A stretch of 64,000 nucleotides of DNA from Chloroflexota bacterium (GTDB lineage Bacteria; Chloroflexota; Anaerolineae; SpSt-313), in contig JAKPJZ010000059.1 of the NCBI GenBank assembly GCA_029553955.1, positions 41,410 through 105,409 of the forward strand. The letters are read 5' to 3'. The position numbers and the translations under genes were made by a program. Each line of letters starts with the position of its first letter. Positions within the stretch are counted from its first letter, which is position 1. Shown here piece after piece: positions 41,131-50,953 of the stretch. Under the pieces are notes generated by a model. That model was not told the DNA's origin. It made no database searches and worked only from the letters and a program-made list of their open reading frames with translations.

Positions 41131-43317
41131 GTGAAAGAGCACACGACATCGGTTGCCAAGGATAGGGTATCAAGGCCGGGTCAGTACAGTGGTTACTCCC
41201 AAGTTCTTTACGACGGGTACAGAGTAGCATCGCAGCATGTAGCCGTCCGAGACGGCACCAGATTGGCCGTGGATATCATTCGCCCCACCTTGAACGGGGA
41301 GATAGTTGAAGAGAAACTACCAGTAGTCTGGATGCATACTGGGTATAATCGGAGGATTGTCAAACACTGGTCGACCGGCCGCAACTATACGTTTGCCAAA
41401 GACAGGTTGACCGATGAAGACTACCCGGGCGCCGCGAAGGGTCTAGCTCTGGTGAAGTATGGCTATGTCGTCGTTACTGTGGATATGAGAGGTAGCTATG
41501 CTTCGTACGGGTGGGCCATTAGCCCAAGAAGACGGCAGATGTGGCAGCCTGAGGCATTCTGGGATGCCTACGACATAACTGAATGGCTCGCCGCACAGCC
41601 GTGGTCCGATGGGAACATCGGCATGTGGGGCTGCTCTGCTACCGGCCACTCCCAATGGCAGGCAGCGGCAACCCAGCCGCCGCACCTCAAGGCCATTATG
41701 CCCCTATGCGCACCCAGTGAGTATTATGATATCAATGGTGTTACGGCTACGACACCCCAGGACCCGCCGGCCTATCCTGCCAGTGAACCACCGGCACAGG
41801 ATGATGCTGCGGTTCCTGTTGATGAAGATACCACTGGGGCGATGTTGGATGAAGCCAGGGACGAGCACCGTTGGAACTTGGGACCGGGCATGAATGAAGT
41901 CAAGGATGAGCACCGTTGGAACTCGGTGCCGGGTACCATGCCCTTCCGTGACAGCACTTCCCCTTGGATGGAGGTCCTTCTTGGCAAGGCAGGTTTTCAG
42001 TACCACCTGGTGGTGAATACCTTCACTCATTTCCCCCAGATTCAAGAGGCCGGTATTCCGTTCTACCAGTCGGCAAACTGGGGTGAAGATTATCGGGCTA
42101 AGAGTGGGGTAATCATCAAGCTGAACTCTCTTTCGAACCCATCGAAGACGCTTCTGGCACCAGGGGCCCATTGTACCTATTGCACCGACTACAAGGCCGA
42201 ACCTACCAGTGGTTTCAATATCACCACAGAAGAACTTCGCTGGTTTGATTACTGGCTGAAGGGCATTGAAAATGGGATCATGGATGAACCTCCCATTTAT
42301 TACTATCTGATCAATGCTGCTTCGGAGGACGAGGCGTGGCGATTTGCCTATCAGTGGCCGCTGCCAAATGACAGGAGTGTAGACTATTACTTTGGAGCAC
42401 CTGGCCCGTCGGATGTTTATCACTCTGGTGTCAATAATGGGACGCTCAGCACAAGCGCGCCTACAGTCGCCGATGCTCATGATCGATATGCCGTCGATTA
42501 CACCGTTACGGCTGCCAATCGTGATCAGAAGGGCATGACCTACACCACCGATGCCCTGACCTCAGATACGAACGTGAGCGGCAATCCGGTAGTTCACCTC
42601 TGGATTTCTTCGACAGCCACCGACAACGATTTTCTGGCTTTCATTTACGACGTTGATGAGAACGGGAATGCAACTCGAATACCGGGGACGGAGGACGGCC
42701 AGATAAGAGCATCGCTTCGGGCGCTCAACGACCCGCCGTTCAACAATTCAGGGCTTCCTTATCACCGGTGTTTTGCCGAAGACTACCAACCGCTCACTCC
42801 AGGAGAGCCGGTCGAGCTGGTGTTTGACATGGCGCCACTCGCCTACAACTTTGGAGCAGGGCATCGCATCAGGCTAGTTATCTCCTGTGTAGCGATTCCG
42901 AGAAGAAACGCCCCAGCCATAACCCCAGTACTAGATCCTGCGCCGGTCGTCAGCTTCTATCGGGATGCGACTCGCAGTTCCTACATCACACTGCCGGTCA
43001 ATGCTCCCGTAGCAGCGACGGTCGACAAGATGGAGTCGAGCGGGAACAGAGTACAGGCCGTCATTTCATTCCCCAAGGCGATGGACAGCCGTTACTTGCA
43101 GGATATCCAGCCCGAGTCCATCAAGTCCCAAGGTGTGCCCGCTGAGTCGGCAGAGGTAGATGGAAACACCCTGATCGTCACGTTCAGCAATGGCGATTTG
43201 GCAGAGCATTTGCGAAGTGGAGAGATCATAACAATAGAGGGGAGGTTCGGGAACGAGTTCTACTACGGGGATGAGATGTGCTTCGTGGGCGAATTCACCA
43301 AGCCATTACGAGACTGA
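41131..43317 (+). CDS. CocE/NonD (S15)-family hydrolase with extra C-terminal domain
   Basis: A 728-residue alpha/beta hydrolase. RDGTRLAVDIIRP, LPVVWMHTGYNRR, GYVVVTVDMRGSYASYG and FWDAYDITEWLAAQPWSDGNIGMWGCSATGHSQWQ (in outline) are CocE/X-Pro dipeptidyl-peptidase features, with Ser of GCSATGHS the likely nucleophile. GAHCTYCTD carries a candidate catalytic His. The jelly-roll part includes PVVHLWISSTATDNDFLAFIYDV. The last ~105 residues (from about NAPVAATVDKMESSG) look like an added beta domain not usual for CocE. A 15-residue tandem repeat (DEHRWNLGPGMNEVK, then DEHRWNSVPGTM) lies near residues 245-275. No signal peptide. The gene has lower GC than its neighbours. GTG start with GAGGAGAAC. 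Substrate unknown; esters or amides are handled by the family. Confidence 0.8.
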   Translation: MKEHTTSVAKDRVSRPGQYSGYSQVLYDGYRVASQHVAVRDGTRLAVDIIRPTLNGEIVEEKLPVVWMHTGYNRRIVKHWSTGRNYTFAKDRLTDEDYPGAAKGLALVKYGYVVVTVDMRGSYASYGWAISPRRRQMWQPEAFWDAYDITEWLAAQPWSDGNIGMWGCSATGHSQWQAAATQPPHLKAIMPLCAPSEYYDINGVTATTPQDPPAYPASEPPAQDDAAVPVDEDTTGAMLDEARDEHRWNLGPGMNEVKDEHRWNSVPGTMPFRDSTSPWMEVLLGKAGFQYHLVVNTFTHFPQIQEAGIPFYQSANWGEDYRAKSGVIIKLNSLSNPSKTLLAPGAHCTYCTDYKAEPTSGFNITTEELRWFDYWLKGIENGIMDEPPIYYYLINAASEDEAWRFAYQWPLPNDRSVDYYFGAPGPSDVYHSGVNNGTLSTSAPTVADAHDRYAVDYTVTAANRDQKGMTYTTDALTSDTNVSGNPVVHLWISSTATDNDFLAFIYDVDENGNATRIPGTEDGQIRASLRALNDPPFNNSGLPYHRCFAEDYQPLTPGEPVELVFDMAPLAYNFGAGHRIRLVISCVAIPRRNAPAITPVLDPAPVVSFYRDATRSSYITLPVNAPVAATVDKMESSGNRVQAVISFPKAMDSRYLQDIQPESIKSQGVPAESAEVDGNTLIVTFSNGDLAEHLRSGEIITIEGRFGNEFYYGDEMCFVGEFTKPLRD

Positions 43318-43903
43318 TCTTCTGGCTGTTGTCGACGGTAAGCGCTAGTGTCTCGTCAAGTGGTGCAAAAGGACGTGTGCATCCTCATGGGCCGGCGCGT
43401 TGAGAGTCCCCTTTCTATGTACAAGCGGCAGCCGCACCGGGTGTGGCCTGCTATTCGGCAGCGGTCACGATGCAGTGCGCTTGCGCATGGACTCGTGGCT
43501 GAAGCTGCGACGCTCAGCCCGTCAGCCGCCGCTGATTTCCGTGAGGGATGGGCTCATCAGGCGCGCGCCCATCTGCAAAGCCGAGGCGCCTCTCGCTCCG
43601 AACTTGCGCAGATACTCCGATCAGCGCCATGTTCTGCCCGGCCATCGTGTTGCATCTCTTTTCAGGATTGCCAGCGCAACGCCTCAAAGGGAATGTACGC
43701 GATGGCCCTTTTTGTCAAGGCCCGAGTGCTTTGGCACCACTATCTGAGATATCATCCACCATACACTTCACCGCCACCCTAGGCGCCAACGATCAGGCGC
43801 GGTCGCGCCAAGGCGAAAGGAGGTGACCTTAGGCTCGACTCTCAAATCCGGGTTGACGCTTGTAGTCGAAGATGCTCAACTTCCCAAGGAGAGGAGAACA
43901 CCG
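43318..43903 (+). other. Gene-free leader region before the peptide-binding lipoprotein
   Basis: No convincing coding sequence in 586 bases; open frames here lack RBS and family features. A perfect Shine-Dalgarno sequence, AAAGGAGGTGACC (43814-43826), has no start codon at proper distance except an overlapping GTG that would add 27 residues ahead of the lipoprotein signal, so it may be left over from another gene. Confidence 0.4.
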
Positions 43904-45538
43904 ATGAAGAGGCGCATTGGTATTTCGGGCCTGGCCCTAGTTGTGGTGCTCTCAGGAATGCTGGTCGGCTGCGGCAGTCAGCAGCCAACCGCCACCGTGG
44001 CTGCGCCCGCTCCCACTGCTGTGCCCGCGACTACTTCTGCCGCACCCGCTCCCACCGATGCCGCACCCGCTCCCACCTCTGCTCCAACTACTGCTCCGGT
44101 CGATACGCCCAAGTCTGGCGGTACTGTGACCATTCTTGTCAAACAGCTTCCGCCATCCATGGGCAACCTGAAAGCGAGTGCTCCCATTCCGGACTATCTC
44201 TTCCCTGTCGTGGAGACCCTGGTGGGCGTGACATCGGAGGGGCTGGCGCCCACCAAACTGGCTACCGGCTGGAAGATCGCCGAGGACGGCTCGTCGATCA
44301 CGTTCGAGCTTCGAAAGGGCGTCAAGTTCCACGACGGCACCGACTTTAATGCTGAAGCGGTCAAGTGGAACGTGGATGTGATCCGAGACCAGAGCGCAGA
44401 ACTGAAGGTCATCACCTCGATCGACGTGGTAGATGAATACACGGTGAGGTTCAACCTCTCAGAATACAGCAATTCGCTCCTCGTTCACATGTCCTGGAAG
44501 AATGGGATGATGATATCACCCGCCTCCGTCGAGGGCCGCTCCGACGAATATGTCGCCACCCACCTGATTGGCACCGGCCCCTTTGTGCTCGAGGAGTTTC
44601 AGGTGGACACGAAGGCGGTGTTCAAAAAGTTCGCCGACTACTGGGACGAGGGCAAGCCCTACCTGGATGGTATGGAATACCTCGTAGCGGCTGACCAAAA
44701 CACGGCACGGACCGCGTTCCTGAGCGGCGAGGCGCAGATGTGGGACTATCTCGACGCTAGAAACGCCCCGGATTTGAAGGCGGCGGGACATAAGGTCAAC
44801 ACCTGCCCCGGGCTTGCCCGAGTGATGCAACCTGATAGCGTCAATCCCGATTCCCCTCTTGCCAAGAAGAAGGTCCGCTGGGCTCTCGAACATGCTATCG
44901 ACAAGCGGGCGATCGCGGATGCGTTTGGCTACGGCACCTGGTCGGCCACCGTGGGGCCCTGCGCATCCATCCACCTGGGGTGTCCTGTCGCCGAAGAGAA
45001 TGCGCGCAACTTCGACCCCAAGAAAGCCAAGGAATTGCTGGCCGAAGCCGGCTATCCCGATGGCTTCAAAATGACCATCTACTCCGTGCGCAGCATCGAT
45101 GACGAGCTGCTGATCGCCATTCAGGCCTACCTTGCGAATGTCGGGATCGATGCCGAGGTGCAAAAACCGGACTCGGCCACATTGAGCTCGCTCCGACGGG
45201 AGGGCTGGCAAAATGGCGTCCTCCTTCAAGGGCTAACGACAGATAGCCCGAGCTACGTGACGGCGCTGCAGATCGATGGACCTCATAAACTCAACGCCTC
45301 CAGCACGTTAGTTCCTGCGGAGTACAAAGATCGGCTGGCAAAAGTCGCAGCGGCACGTGACGCAGCTACAGAGAAGAAGCTAAGCGAAGAGTTGGTCCGG
45401 TATGTTCAGGAGGAAGCCATTTTTATCCCCGTGGTCGTCGAATCGCGAAACTGCGCCTATCACTCACAGGTCCATACGGATCTCGAGGCCTATTCGATCC
45501 ACTTCTGGAATCCGGCTGATACCTGGATAGAGCAGTAG
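43904..45538 (+). CDS. ABC oligopeptide/dipeptide-type substrate-binding lipoprotein
   Basis: A 544-residue family-5 solute-binding lipoprotein (DppA/OppA type). The signal MKRRIGISGLALVVVLSGML has lipobox LVGC, followed by a repetitive Pro/Ala/Thr linker (about residues 27-70). The mature domain begins with SGGTVTILVKQLPPSMGN and includes LATGWKIAEDGSSITFELRKGVKFHDGTDFNAEAV, the family-5 signature. Further on are IGTGPFVLEEF, PLAKKKVRWALEHAIDKRAIAD and DPKKAKELLAEAGYPDGF. ATG 43904 starts the signal peptide and follows AAGGAGAGGAG. Permeases and ATPases follow after the cysteine hydrolase gene. The ligand may be a peptide or another amide-containing molecule. Confidence 0.93.
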   Translation: MKRRIGISGLALVVVLSGMLVGCGSQQPTATVAAPAPTAVPATTSAAPAPTDAAPAPTSAPTTAPVDTPKSGGTVTILVKQLPPSMGNLKASAPIPDYLFPVVETLVGVTSEGLAPTKLATGWKIAEDGSSITFELRKGVKFHDGTDFNAEAVKWNVDVIRDQSAELKVITSIDVVDEYTVRFNLSEYSNSLLVHMSWKNGMMISPASVEGRSDEYVATHLIGTGPFVLEEFQVDTKAVFKKFADYWDEGKPYLDGMEYLVAADQNTARTAFLSGEAQMWDYLDARNAPDLKAAGHKVNTCPGLARVMQPDSVNPDSPLAKKKVRWALEHAIDKRAIADAFGYGTWSATVGPCASIHLGCPVAEENARNFDPKKAKELLAEAGYPDGFKMTIYSVRSIDDELLIAIQAYLANVGIDAEVQKPDSATLSSLRREGWQNGVLLQGLTTDSPSYVTALQIDGPHKLNASSTLVPAEYKDRLAKVAAARDAATEKKLSEELVRYVQEEAIFIPVVVESRNCAYHSQVHTDLEAYSIHFWNPADTWIEQ

Positions 45539-45567
45539 ACTGGGTAATAGCTCGCACAGTCTGAACC

Positions 45568-45607
45568 CGTTCTGGAGTCCCTTCACAACGGGAGGGACTC
45601 CAGAACG
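45568..45607. terminator. Hairpin after the binding-protein gene
   Basis: 15-base perfect arms (CGTTCTGGAGTCCCT and its complement) around a 10-base loop, 30 bases after the stop. No U-run, so attenuation or mRNA protection is as likely as termination. Confidence 0.6.
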
Positions 45608-45871
45608 GACTCCTCTCGTTCATGGATGTTCGGTTTCCCCGCGTCACCATGCCCGTTGACATTGCGCCGTCAGATGACGTGCGTCGCGTGCTTTGCCGAG
45701 TCGTGGTCAAGCAGGCGAATCTGAAGCGGAATGGGCGGCTCAGTACTGAGATCGAGGCGCATTGCGAATGAGCCTGCAGCACAGGAGAACACCACCTGTC
45801 TACTCAGTTGTGACAGCGCGAATGGCGTTTCTGCATATCCTGACAAACACAGAATGGCGGAGGGAGTTGAC

Positions 45872-46570
45872 ATGGCTAGGATATGGGATGATGTGGTGAC
45901 AGAGAGGGACAGGCTGGTCTACGAGGCCGCTGGGTATGGCCAGAGAGTGGGGTTTGGCAGGACCCCCGCAATGCTCATAATTGACGTAACCTACAACTTC
46001 ACTGGCGATAAGCCGGAGCCCATTCTGCAATCGGTCGCCAAATTCAGCCGTAGCTGCGGACTCGAGGCCTGGGAAGCGGTAAGCAAGATTCGACAATTGC
46101 TGGAGGTTGCGCGGCCGAAACGGATCCCAGTCTTTTACAGCATTGGCCGCAGAGAGAAGGAAGCATTGCCGCGCGGGCGGATGGGGAAGAACCGACGAGC
46201 AGTGCCAGAAGCGGGTTCCCTGGGGAATCTGGACCAGAAGATCGTGGATGAGATCGCACCACAAGGGAACGATGTGGTGTTGACGAAGACCAGGCCCAGT
46301 TTCTTCTTTGAGACACCCCTGTTAGGCCACCTTCACGCACTAGGGGTGGATTCACTGTTGATATGTGGCTGCACCACGAGCGGCTGCGTGCGGGCTACTG
46401 CGGTGGACGCCACCGACTATGGCTTCCTTACCACCGTGGTAGAGGACTGCTGCTTCGATAGAGGACAGGTATCGCACAAGGTCAGCCTCTTCGATCTGCA
46501 TCAGAAGCACGCGGATGTGTTGCCACTCGCAGAGGTGCTAGAGTGGCTAGAGGGTCTGTCCATTCCTTAG
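45872..46570 (+). CDS. Isochorismatase-family cysteine hydrolase (N-carbamoylsarcosine amidase-like)
   Basis: A 232-residue cysteine hydrolase. The triad is visible: Asp in AMLIIDVTYNF, Lys in VVLTKTRPSFF, and the nucleophile Cys in CGCTTSGCVRATAVDATDYGF. The TTSGCVRA form is characteristic of N-carbamoylsarcosine amidase and maleamate amidohydrolase relatives rather than true isochorismatases. These enzymes release ammonia or carbamate from small amides. Lying between the ABC receptor and its permeases, it probably acts on the imported compound. ATG 45872 is favoured by GGAGGGA 6 bases upstream; ATG 45854 is in frame. Confidence 0.85.
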   Translation: MARIWDDVVTERDRLVYEAAGYGQRVGFGRTPAMLIIDVTYNFTGDKPEPILQSVAKFSRSCGLEAWEAVSKIRQLLEVARPKRIPVFYSIGRREKEALPRGRMGKNRRAVPEAGSLGNLDQKIVDEIAPQGNDVVLTKTRPSFFFETPLLGHLHALGVDSLLICGCTTSGCVRATAVDATDYGFLTTVVEDCCFDRGQVSHKVSLFDLHQKHADVLPLAEVLEWLEGLSIP

Positions 46571-46671
46571 CTCGGTTGGAGCGATTTGGGCTCCGATAGC
46601 ACGGTCGTCACACTAGATATCGGCGAGGACGAAACAAGGCGGACCAGTCCCCCATGACCGATTGGGCACAA

Positions 46672-46766
46672 CGCACGGCGAAAACGCCCACAAGCCGCCT
46701 GTGGCGGCCAAGGGGGCTATGCTACGCGGCGCCTGGCGGCTGTTTTCAGACCAGCTCAGACAACGG
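46672..46766. repeat. Palindromic repeat, family A copy
   Basis: CGCCCACAAGCCGCCTGTGG...CGGCCAAGGGGGCTATGC reproduces the right half of the 22916-23057 element. It lies between the amidase and permease genes; no gene is seen in 46571-46798. Confidence 0.5.
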
Positions 46767-46798
46767 CGTCTGTCTAGCGGCTAGCAAGGGAGTCAGGT

Positions 46799-47755
46799 GT
46801 GACAACATTCATCATTCGCAGGGTACTGCAATCAGTAGTCGTTCTGCTGTTGGTCAGCCTGCTGATCTTCCTGGCCATTCGACTCTTGCCCGGTGATCCG
46901 ATCTACTTGCTTGTCTTTGAGAATACACTCTCGGGGCTCGGTGAAGAGGAAATAGCCCAGTTACGCCATGAGTTCGGATTGGATAGGCCGATGCCGGTAC
47001 AGTATCTTGACTGGCTCGTGGGGGTCTTCCGAGGCGATTTGGGCACCTCAATCTTCACCCGCGCCCCGGTCGCGAAGGAGATTTTCCGGCGTTTGCCGAT
47101 CACCTTCGAGATCGGTATGTGGTCAATTGTGCTGAGTGCGGTAATTGGAGTGCCCCTGGGAATTGTCAGCGCGGTCAGGCGCGGCCAGTGGATGGATCAA
47201 CTCGTCGTCTCTCTGAGTAACGTGGGCATCACCATCCCCGTCTTCTGGCTCGGCTTGATTCTGATGCTGGTATTCGGCCTTCACCTGGGATGGCTGCCAG
47301 TGATGGGGTACACTCCTCTCTCTGAGGATGTGGGGATGCACTTTCGGCGGCTCGTCATGCCGGTCATTTGTAGCTCAATCGGCAGCATCGCCGCTGTGGC
47401 CCGGCAGACCCGTTCCAGCATGCTGGAAGTGATACACCAAGACTATGTGCGGACCGCCCGGGCCAAGGGGTTGACCGAGAATGTGATCATCCTGAAACAC
47501 GCCCTGAGCAACGGCCTGATCCCGGTCATCACTACCATCGGCTTGAGCATTCGTGGGATCGTAGGCGGATCAACGGTGATCGAGACGGTCTTTAGTATTC
47601 CCGGCATGGGCCGCCTGCTCGTGAACGCGGTGCAGAGTCAGGACTATGCCTTCGTGCAGGGGATCATTCTGATCATTGCGGCAGTGGTGGTGCTGGCCAA
47701 CTTGCTGATCGAACTGGCCTATGCTTGGGCCGACCCCCGAATTCGCTTCCAATAG
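46799..47755 (+). CDS. ABC transporter permease (DppB type)
   Basis: A 318-residue DppB/OppB-family inner-membrane permease: FIIRRVLQSVVVLLLVSLLIFLAIRLLPGDP at the start (helix 1), PMPVQYLDWLVGVFRGDLGTS and the coupling motif EVIHQDYVRTARAKGLTENVIILKHAL. GGSTVIETVFSIPGMGRLL follows. About six membrane segments. GTG start following AAGGGA. It forms a heterodimer with the DppC-type permease encoded 9 bp downstream. Confidence 0.93.
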   Translation: MTTFIIRRVLQSVVVLLLVSLLIFLAIRLLPGDPIYLLVFENTLSGLGEEEIAQLRHEFGLDRPMPVQYLDWLVGVFRGDLGTSIFTRAPVAKEIFRRLPITFEIGMWSIVLSAVIGVPLGIVSAVRRGQWMDQLVVSLSNVGITIPVFWLGLILMLVFGLHLGWLPVMGYTPLSEDVGMHFRRLVMPVICSSIGSIAAVARQTRSSMLEVIHQDYVRTARAKGLTENVIILKHALSNGLIPVITTIGLSIRGIVGGSTVIETVFSIPGMGRLLVNAVQSQDYAFVQGIILIIAAVVVLANLLIELAYAWADPRIRFQ

Positions 47756-47764
47756 GAGAGAAGA

Positions 47765-48661
47765 ATGGCCAGTGATGGGATTGCCTGTACGGAAATCAGT
47801 GAGATCCCGCCTCGCGTCACCGAATGGCGCAGGTTCAGAAGGGTCTTCTTTTCCCGGGGGGTGGTGCTCTTTGGAACTGTGATCATCGCCTTCCTGGTGC
47901 TGATAGCGATTATCGGCCCATGGATTGCCCCGTACGATCCTGTCAAGATCAGTCTGAGCGAACGTCTGCAGGGTCCCAGCGGGAACCACTGGCTCGGCAC
48001 CGATCCTTACGGACGGGATACGTTGAGCCGCCTCATCTGCGGCGCCAGGACTTCCCTGGTGGTGGGCCTGCTGTCGGTGGGCCTCGCCAGCGTGGTCGGC
48101 ATGATCCTGGGAGGCGTAGCCGCATACTACGGCGGTGCGATCTATGCCGTTGTTATGCGCTTGATTGACGCCTTGATGGCCTTCCCAGTGGTGGTGCTGG
48201 CCCTTGTGATCGCGGCGCTGCTGGGCGGGGGTGTGAGGAATATCATCCTCGCGCTGGGCATCAGCATGATGCCGCAGTATGCTCGCCTCATGGCTGGACA
48301 GGTCCTTTCGGTGAAGGAGAACGACTATATCCTGGCCGTCAAGTCCCTCGGGGCCAACGACCTGCGCATTATCGCTCACCATCTCTTTGTGAACAGCTTC
48401 TCGCCCCTGATTGTGCAGTTCAGTTTGAGGCTAGGCACGACCATCCTGGCCGAAGCAACCTTGAGCTTCTTGGGCATTGGCATTACGCCGCCCACCCCGG
48501 CCTGGGGGGCCATGGTCTCTGACGGCCGTGACTACCTACAGCGGGCGCCGATGCTGTCTTTGGCTCCCGGCCTGGCTATCATGCTGGTGGTCTTTGCCTT
48601 CAACATGGTGGGCGACGGGCTCCGCGACGCGCTGGATCCACGACTGAGGGGCAAGCTGTAG
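47765..48661 (+). CDS. ABC transporter permease (DppC type)
   Basis: A 298-residue DppC/OppC permease. A hydrophilic N-terminal segment precedes the first helix (GTVIIAFLVLIAIIGPWIAPYDP). The motifs HWLGTDPYGRDTLSRLICGARTSLVVGL (in outline) and MAFPVVVLALVIAALLG follow. The coupling loop DYILAVKSLGANDLRIIAHHLF and AEATLSFLGIGITPPTPAWGAM complete the family pattern. AGGAGAGAAG precedes the ATG. It pairs with the DppB-type permease. Confidence 0.93.
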   Translation: MASDGIACTEISEIPPRVTEWRRFRRVFFSRGVVLFGTVIIAFLVLIAIIGPWIAPYDPVKISLSERLQGPSGNHWLGTDPYGRDTLSRLICGARTSLVVGLLSVGLASVVGMILGGVAAYYGGAIYAVVMRLIDALMAFPVVVLALVIAALLGGGVRNIILALGISMMPQYARLMAGQVLSVKENDYILAVKSLGANDLRIIAHHLFVNSFSPLIVQFSLRLGTTILAEATLSFLGIGITPPTPAWGAMVSDGRDYLQRAPMLSLAPGLAIMLVVFAFNMVGDGLRDALDPRLRGKL

Positions 48662-48781
48662 GGTGAAGGGCAGTGTGCAGGGAAAAGGAATGGTGAGTGC
48701 GACGCCTGCTACCACAATGGACTGCTGCTGACGTCTTCAGATGCTGGCTCCTGAACAAGAGCCCCGGTTACGGGAGAGACC

Positions 48782-49774
48782 ATGGCAACTCTGTTGCAAG
48801 TGAACAACCTGCAGACGCGGTTCGACACCGAAGCCGGCGTAGTCAAGGCCGTCGACGGCGTCACGTATCATGTCGATGAACACGAGATCGTGGGCATAGT
48901 GGGTGAAAGCGGCTGTGGCAAGTCGGTGACGCAGTTGTCCGTCTTGCAGCTCATCCCGCATCCCCCGGGCCGCATCATCGGTGGCGAGGTCTGGTTCGAA
49001 GGCAAGGACCTGCTGAAGCATGAGCGCAATGGCCCGGAGATGAGGTCCGTGCGCGGCTCCAAGATCGCCATGATCTTTCAGGAGCCGATGACCTCGCTCA
49101 ATCCGGTGCTGACTGTCAATGACCAACTCTCCGAAGGCATGCAATTGCATCTGGGGTTCAATAAAGCCGATGCCAGAAGGAGAGCTGCTGAACTACTGAC
49201 AATGGTTGGTATCCCCGATGCCGAGAGACGGATCGACGACTATCCACACCAATTCAGCGGCGGTATGCGGCAGAGGGTGATGATTGCGATGGCGCTTTCC
49301 TGTAATCCCAAGTTGATCATCGCCGATGAACCGACGACCGCCCTCGATGTCACCACCCAGGCCGTCTTGCTGGAATTGATGAAGGATCTGGTCGATCGCT
49401 TCAACACCTCGTTGGTGCTGGTCACCCACAACCTGGGCGTGGTCGCCCGCTATGCCCAAAGAATCTATGTGATGTATGCCGGCAGGATCGTTGAAGCCGG
49501 CCCTACCAAGGAGGTGTTCGCTCACCCCCGCCATCCCTACACCGTCGGGTTGCTGAAGAGCGTGCCACGGCTGGATCAACCCCGAGACGTCAAGCTGGTC
49601 CCGATCGAGGGCTTGCCGCCCAACCTGATCAGGATGCCGCCGACCTGCGCTTTCTTGCCTCGGTGCTCGTATCGCATCAAGCGCTGCGCCAAGTCGCACT
49701 GGCCAGCTCTGACTACTGTCGGGAGCCGCCATTTGGCAGCTTGTTTCGTCAATCTCGAGGAGATGGAGTCATGA
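48782..49774 (+). CDS. ABC transporter ATPase (DppD type)
   Basis: A 330-residue oligopeptide-type ATPase: Walker A GESGCGKS, Q-loop FQEPMTSLNPV, signature FSGGMRQRVMIAMAL, Walker B LIIADEPTTALD and His-switch VTHNLGVVA. The C-terminal extension has the four-Cys cluster region (CAFLPRCSYRIKRCAKSHW) that in this subfamily often binds an iron-sulfur cluster. The stop overlaps the next ATPase start by 4 bp, so the two ATPases are produced stoichiometrically. Confidence 0.93.
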   Translation: MATLLQVNNLQTRFDTEAGVVKAVDGVTYHVDEHEIVGIVGESGCGKSVTQLSVLQLIPHPPGRIIGGEVWFEGKDLLKHERNGPEMRSVRGSKIAMIFQEPMTSLNPVLTVNDQLSEGMQLHLGFNKADARRRAAELLTMVGIPDAERRIDDYPHQFSGGMRQRVMIAMALSCNPKLIIADEPTTALDVTTQAVLLELMKDLVDRFNTSLVLVTHNLGVVARYAQRIYVMYAGRIVEAGPTKEVFAHPRHPYTVGLLKSVPRLDQPRDVKLVPIEGLPPNLIRMPPTCAFLPRCSYRIKRCAKSHWPALTTVGSRHLAACFVNLEEMES

Positions 49775-50766
49775 AGCCGAGGGGACATGACACGCTACTC
49801 GACGTGAGGCAACTGAAGGTCTACTTCCCGGTTACCCGGGGCCTGCTGAGAAGAAAGGTCGCCGACGTCAGAGCGGTCGACGACGTCAGTTTGCAGGTGC
49901 ACGTCGGTGAGACCTTGGGGTTGGTCGGAGAAAGCGGCTGCGGCAAGACGACACTCGGTCGTGGTATTGTGAGGCTGATCGAGCCTACCGCCGGGCAAGT
50001 CTTTTTCGAAGGCCAGGATATCCTCACACTATCATCGGGGCAGATGAGAAGGCTGCGCCGCAGAATGTCCCTGATGTTTCAAGACCCGTATGGCTCACTG
50101 GACCCCCGCCAAAGTGCCGGCAGCATCGTCGGCGAACCGTTGATCATCCACAACATGGTACAAAGCAAGGCGGAATATCAGGAAAGGGTTGAGTATCTCT
50201 TTCGTCGGGTCGGCCTCGACGCGAGCATGATCGATCGCGTCCCTCACGAGTTCAGCGGTGGGCAACGACAGCGCATCGGCATCGCCAGAGCTCTGGCCTG
50301 CGATCCTTCCTTGATTATCTGTGATGAGCCGATCTCGGCCCTGGACGTCTCGATCCAGGCGCAGATCATCAACCTGCTGAAGGAGCTGCAGCAAGGCACG
50401 AAAGGGTTGACGTACGTCTTTATTGCACACGATCTCTCCGTCGTCAGGCATATCAGCGACCGCATCGCCGTGATGTATCTGGGCCGCGTGGTCGAGATCA
50501 CCGACTCGGATACGCTGTATGACAATCCGCTCCACCCATACACGCGGGCGCTGCTATCGGCCGTGCCCATCGCCGATCCCTTTGTGGAGGAGAAGCGAGA
50601 ACGCATCCTCCTCAGGGGAGAAGTGCCCAGCCCACTGAACCCTCCTCCAGGATGTCCCTTTCATCCACGCTGCTACGAAGCTACTCTCGAATGCAAGGAA
50701 ACCATCCCTCAGCTGAGTAACGTCGGCAGCGGCCATGAGGTGGCGTGCATTCGGGCCGGGCGCTAG
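49771..50766 (+). CDS. ABC transporter ATPase (OppF/DppF type)
   Basis: A 331-residue partner ATPase: Walker [11 protein letters not shown]-loop [12 protein letters not shown], signature [15 protein letters not shown], Walker [13 protein letters not shown], His-switch IAHDLSVV. The C-terminal Pro-Leu-Asn-Pro-Pro stretch and [13 protein letters not shown] are typical of OppF. It is the last gene of the oligopeptide-type importer; a repeat and a new promoter follow. Confidence 0.93.
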   Translation: MKPRGHDTLLDVRQLKVYFPVTRGLLRRKVADVRAVDDVSLQVHVGETLGLVGESGCGKTTLGRGIVRLIEPTAGQVFFEGQDILTLSSGQMRRLRRRMSLMFQDPYGSLDPRQSAGSIVGEPLIIHNMVQSKAEYQERVEYLFRRVGLDASMIDRVPHEFSGGQRQRIGIARALACDPSLIICDEPISALDVSIQAQIINLLKELQQGTKGLTYVFIAHDLSVVRHISDRIAVMYLGRVVEITDSDTLYDNPLHPYTRALLSAVPIADPFVEEKRERILLRGEVPSPLNPPPGCPFHPRCYEATLECKETIPQLSNVGSGHEVACIRAGR

Positions 50767-50779
50767 AGTGCACCAAAAG

Positions 50780-50865
50780 CCTATCCGAAAAGTCGCGTAG
50801 CCTAGCCCCTTGTGGACGTTGCCAAACGGCCACAAGGCCCCAGACTAGGTGACTTTTCGGATAGA
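50780..50865. repeat. Palindromic repeat, family A copy with exact outer arms
   Basis: CTATCCGAAAAGTC (50781-50794) and its exact complement (50851-50864) flank the core GCGTAGCCTAGCCCCTTGTGG and its partner CCACAAGGCCCCAGACTAGG. It immediately follows the importer operon and could act as its terminator. Confidence 0.65.
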
Positions 50866-50882
50866 CTCCAAGGCTCGGCCTC

Positions 50883-50935
50883 TTGACAAAGGTGCGCACT
50901 CGTGCTACAATGCAAAAACTTGGAACGTTGTTCCA
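50883..50935 (+). promoter_or_regulatory. LUD-gene promoter with perfect TGGAAC-GTT-GTTCCA operator
   Basis: TTGACA (50883-50888), 17 bp, TACAAT (50906-50911), then the perfect 15-bp palindrome at 50921-50935. The -35 to -10 region is nearly identical to that at 12847-12875, including the GCACTCGTGCT word. Confidence 0.85.
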
Positions 50936-50953
50936 TAATGGGGTGATCGCCTC

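Noticed and set aside
43348..43782. A 144-codon frame between the CocE-like and peptide-binding genes
   Set aside because: No RBS, no recognisable domain, biased Ser/Arg/Pro/Cys composition and overlapping alternative frames of similar length.
43814..43826. AAAGGAGGTGACC as a fragment of 16S rRNA anti-SD complement or a real start site
   Set aside because: No start codon at usable spacing other than an overlapping GTG that would misplace the lipoprotein signal peptide.
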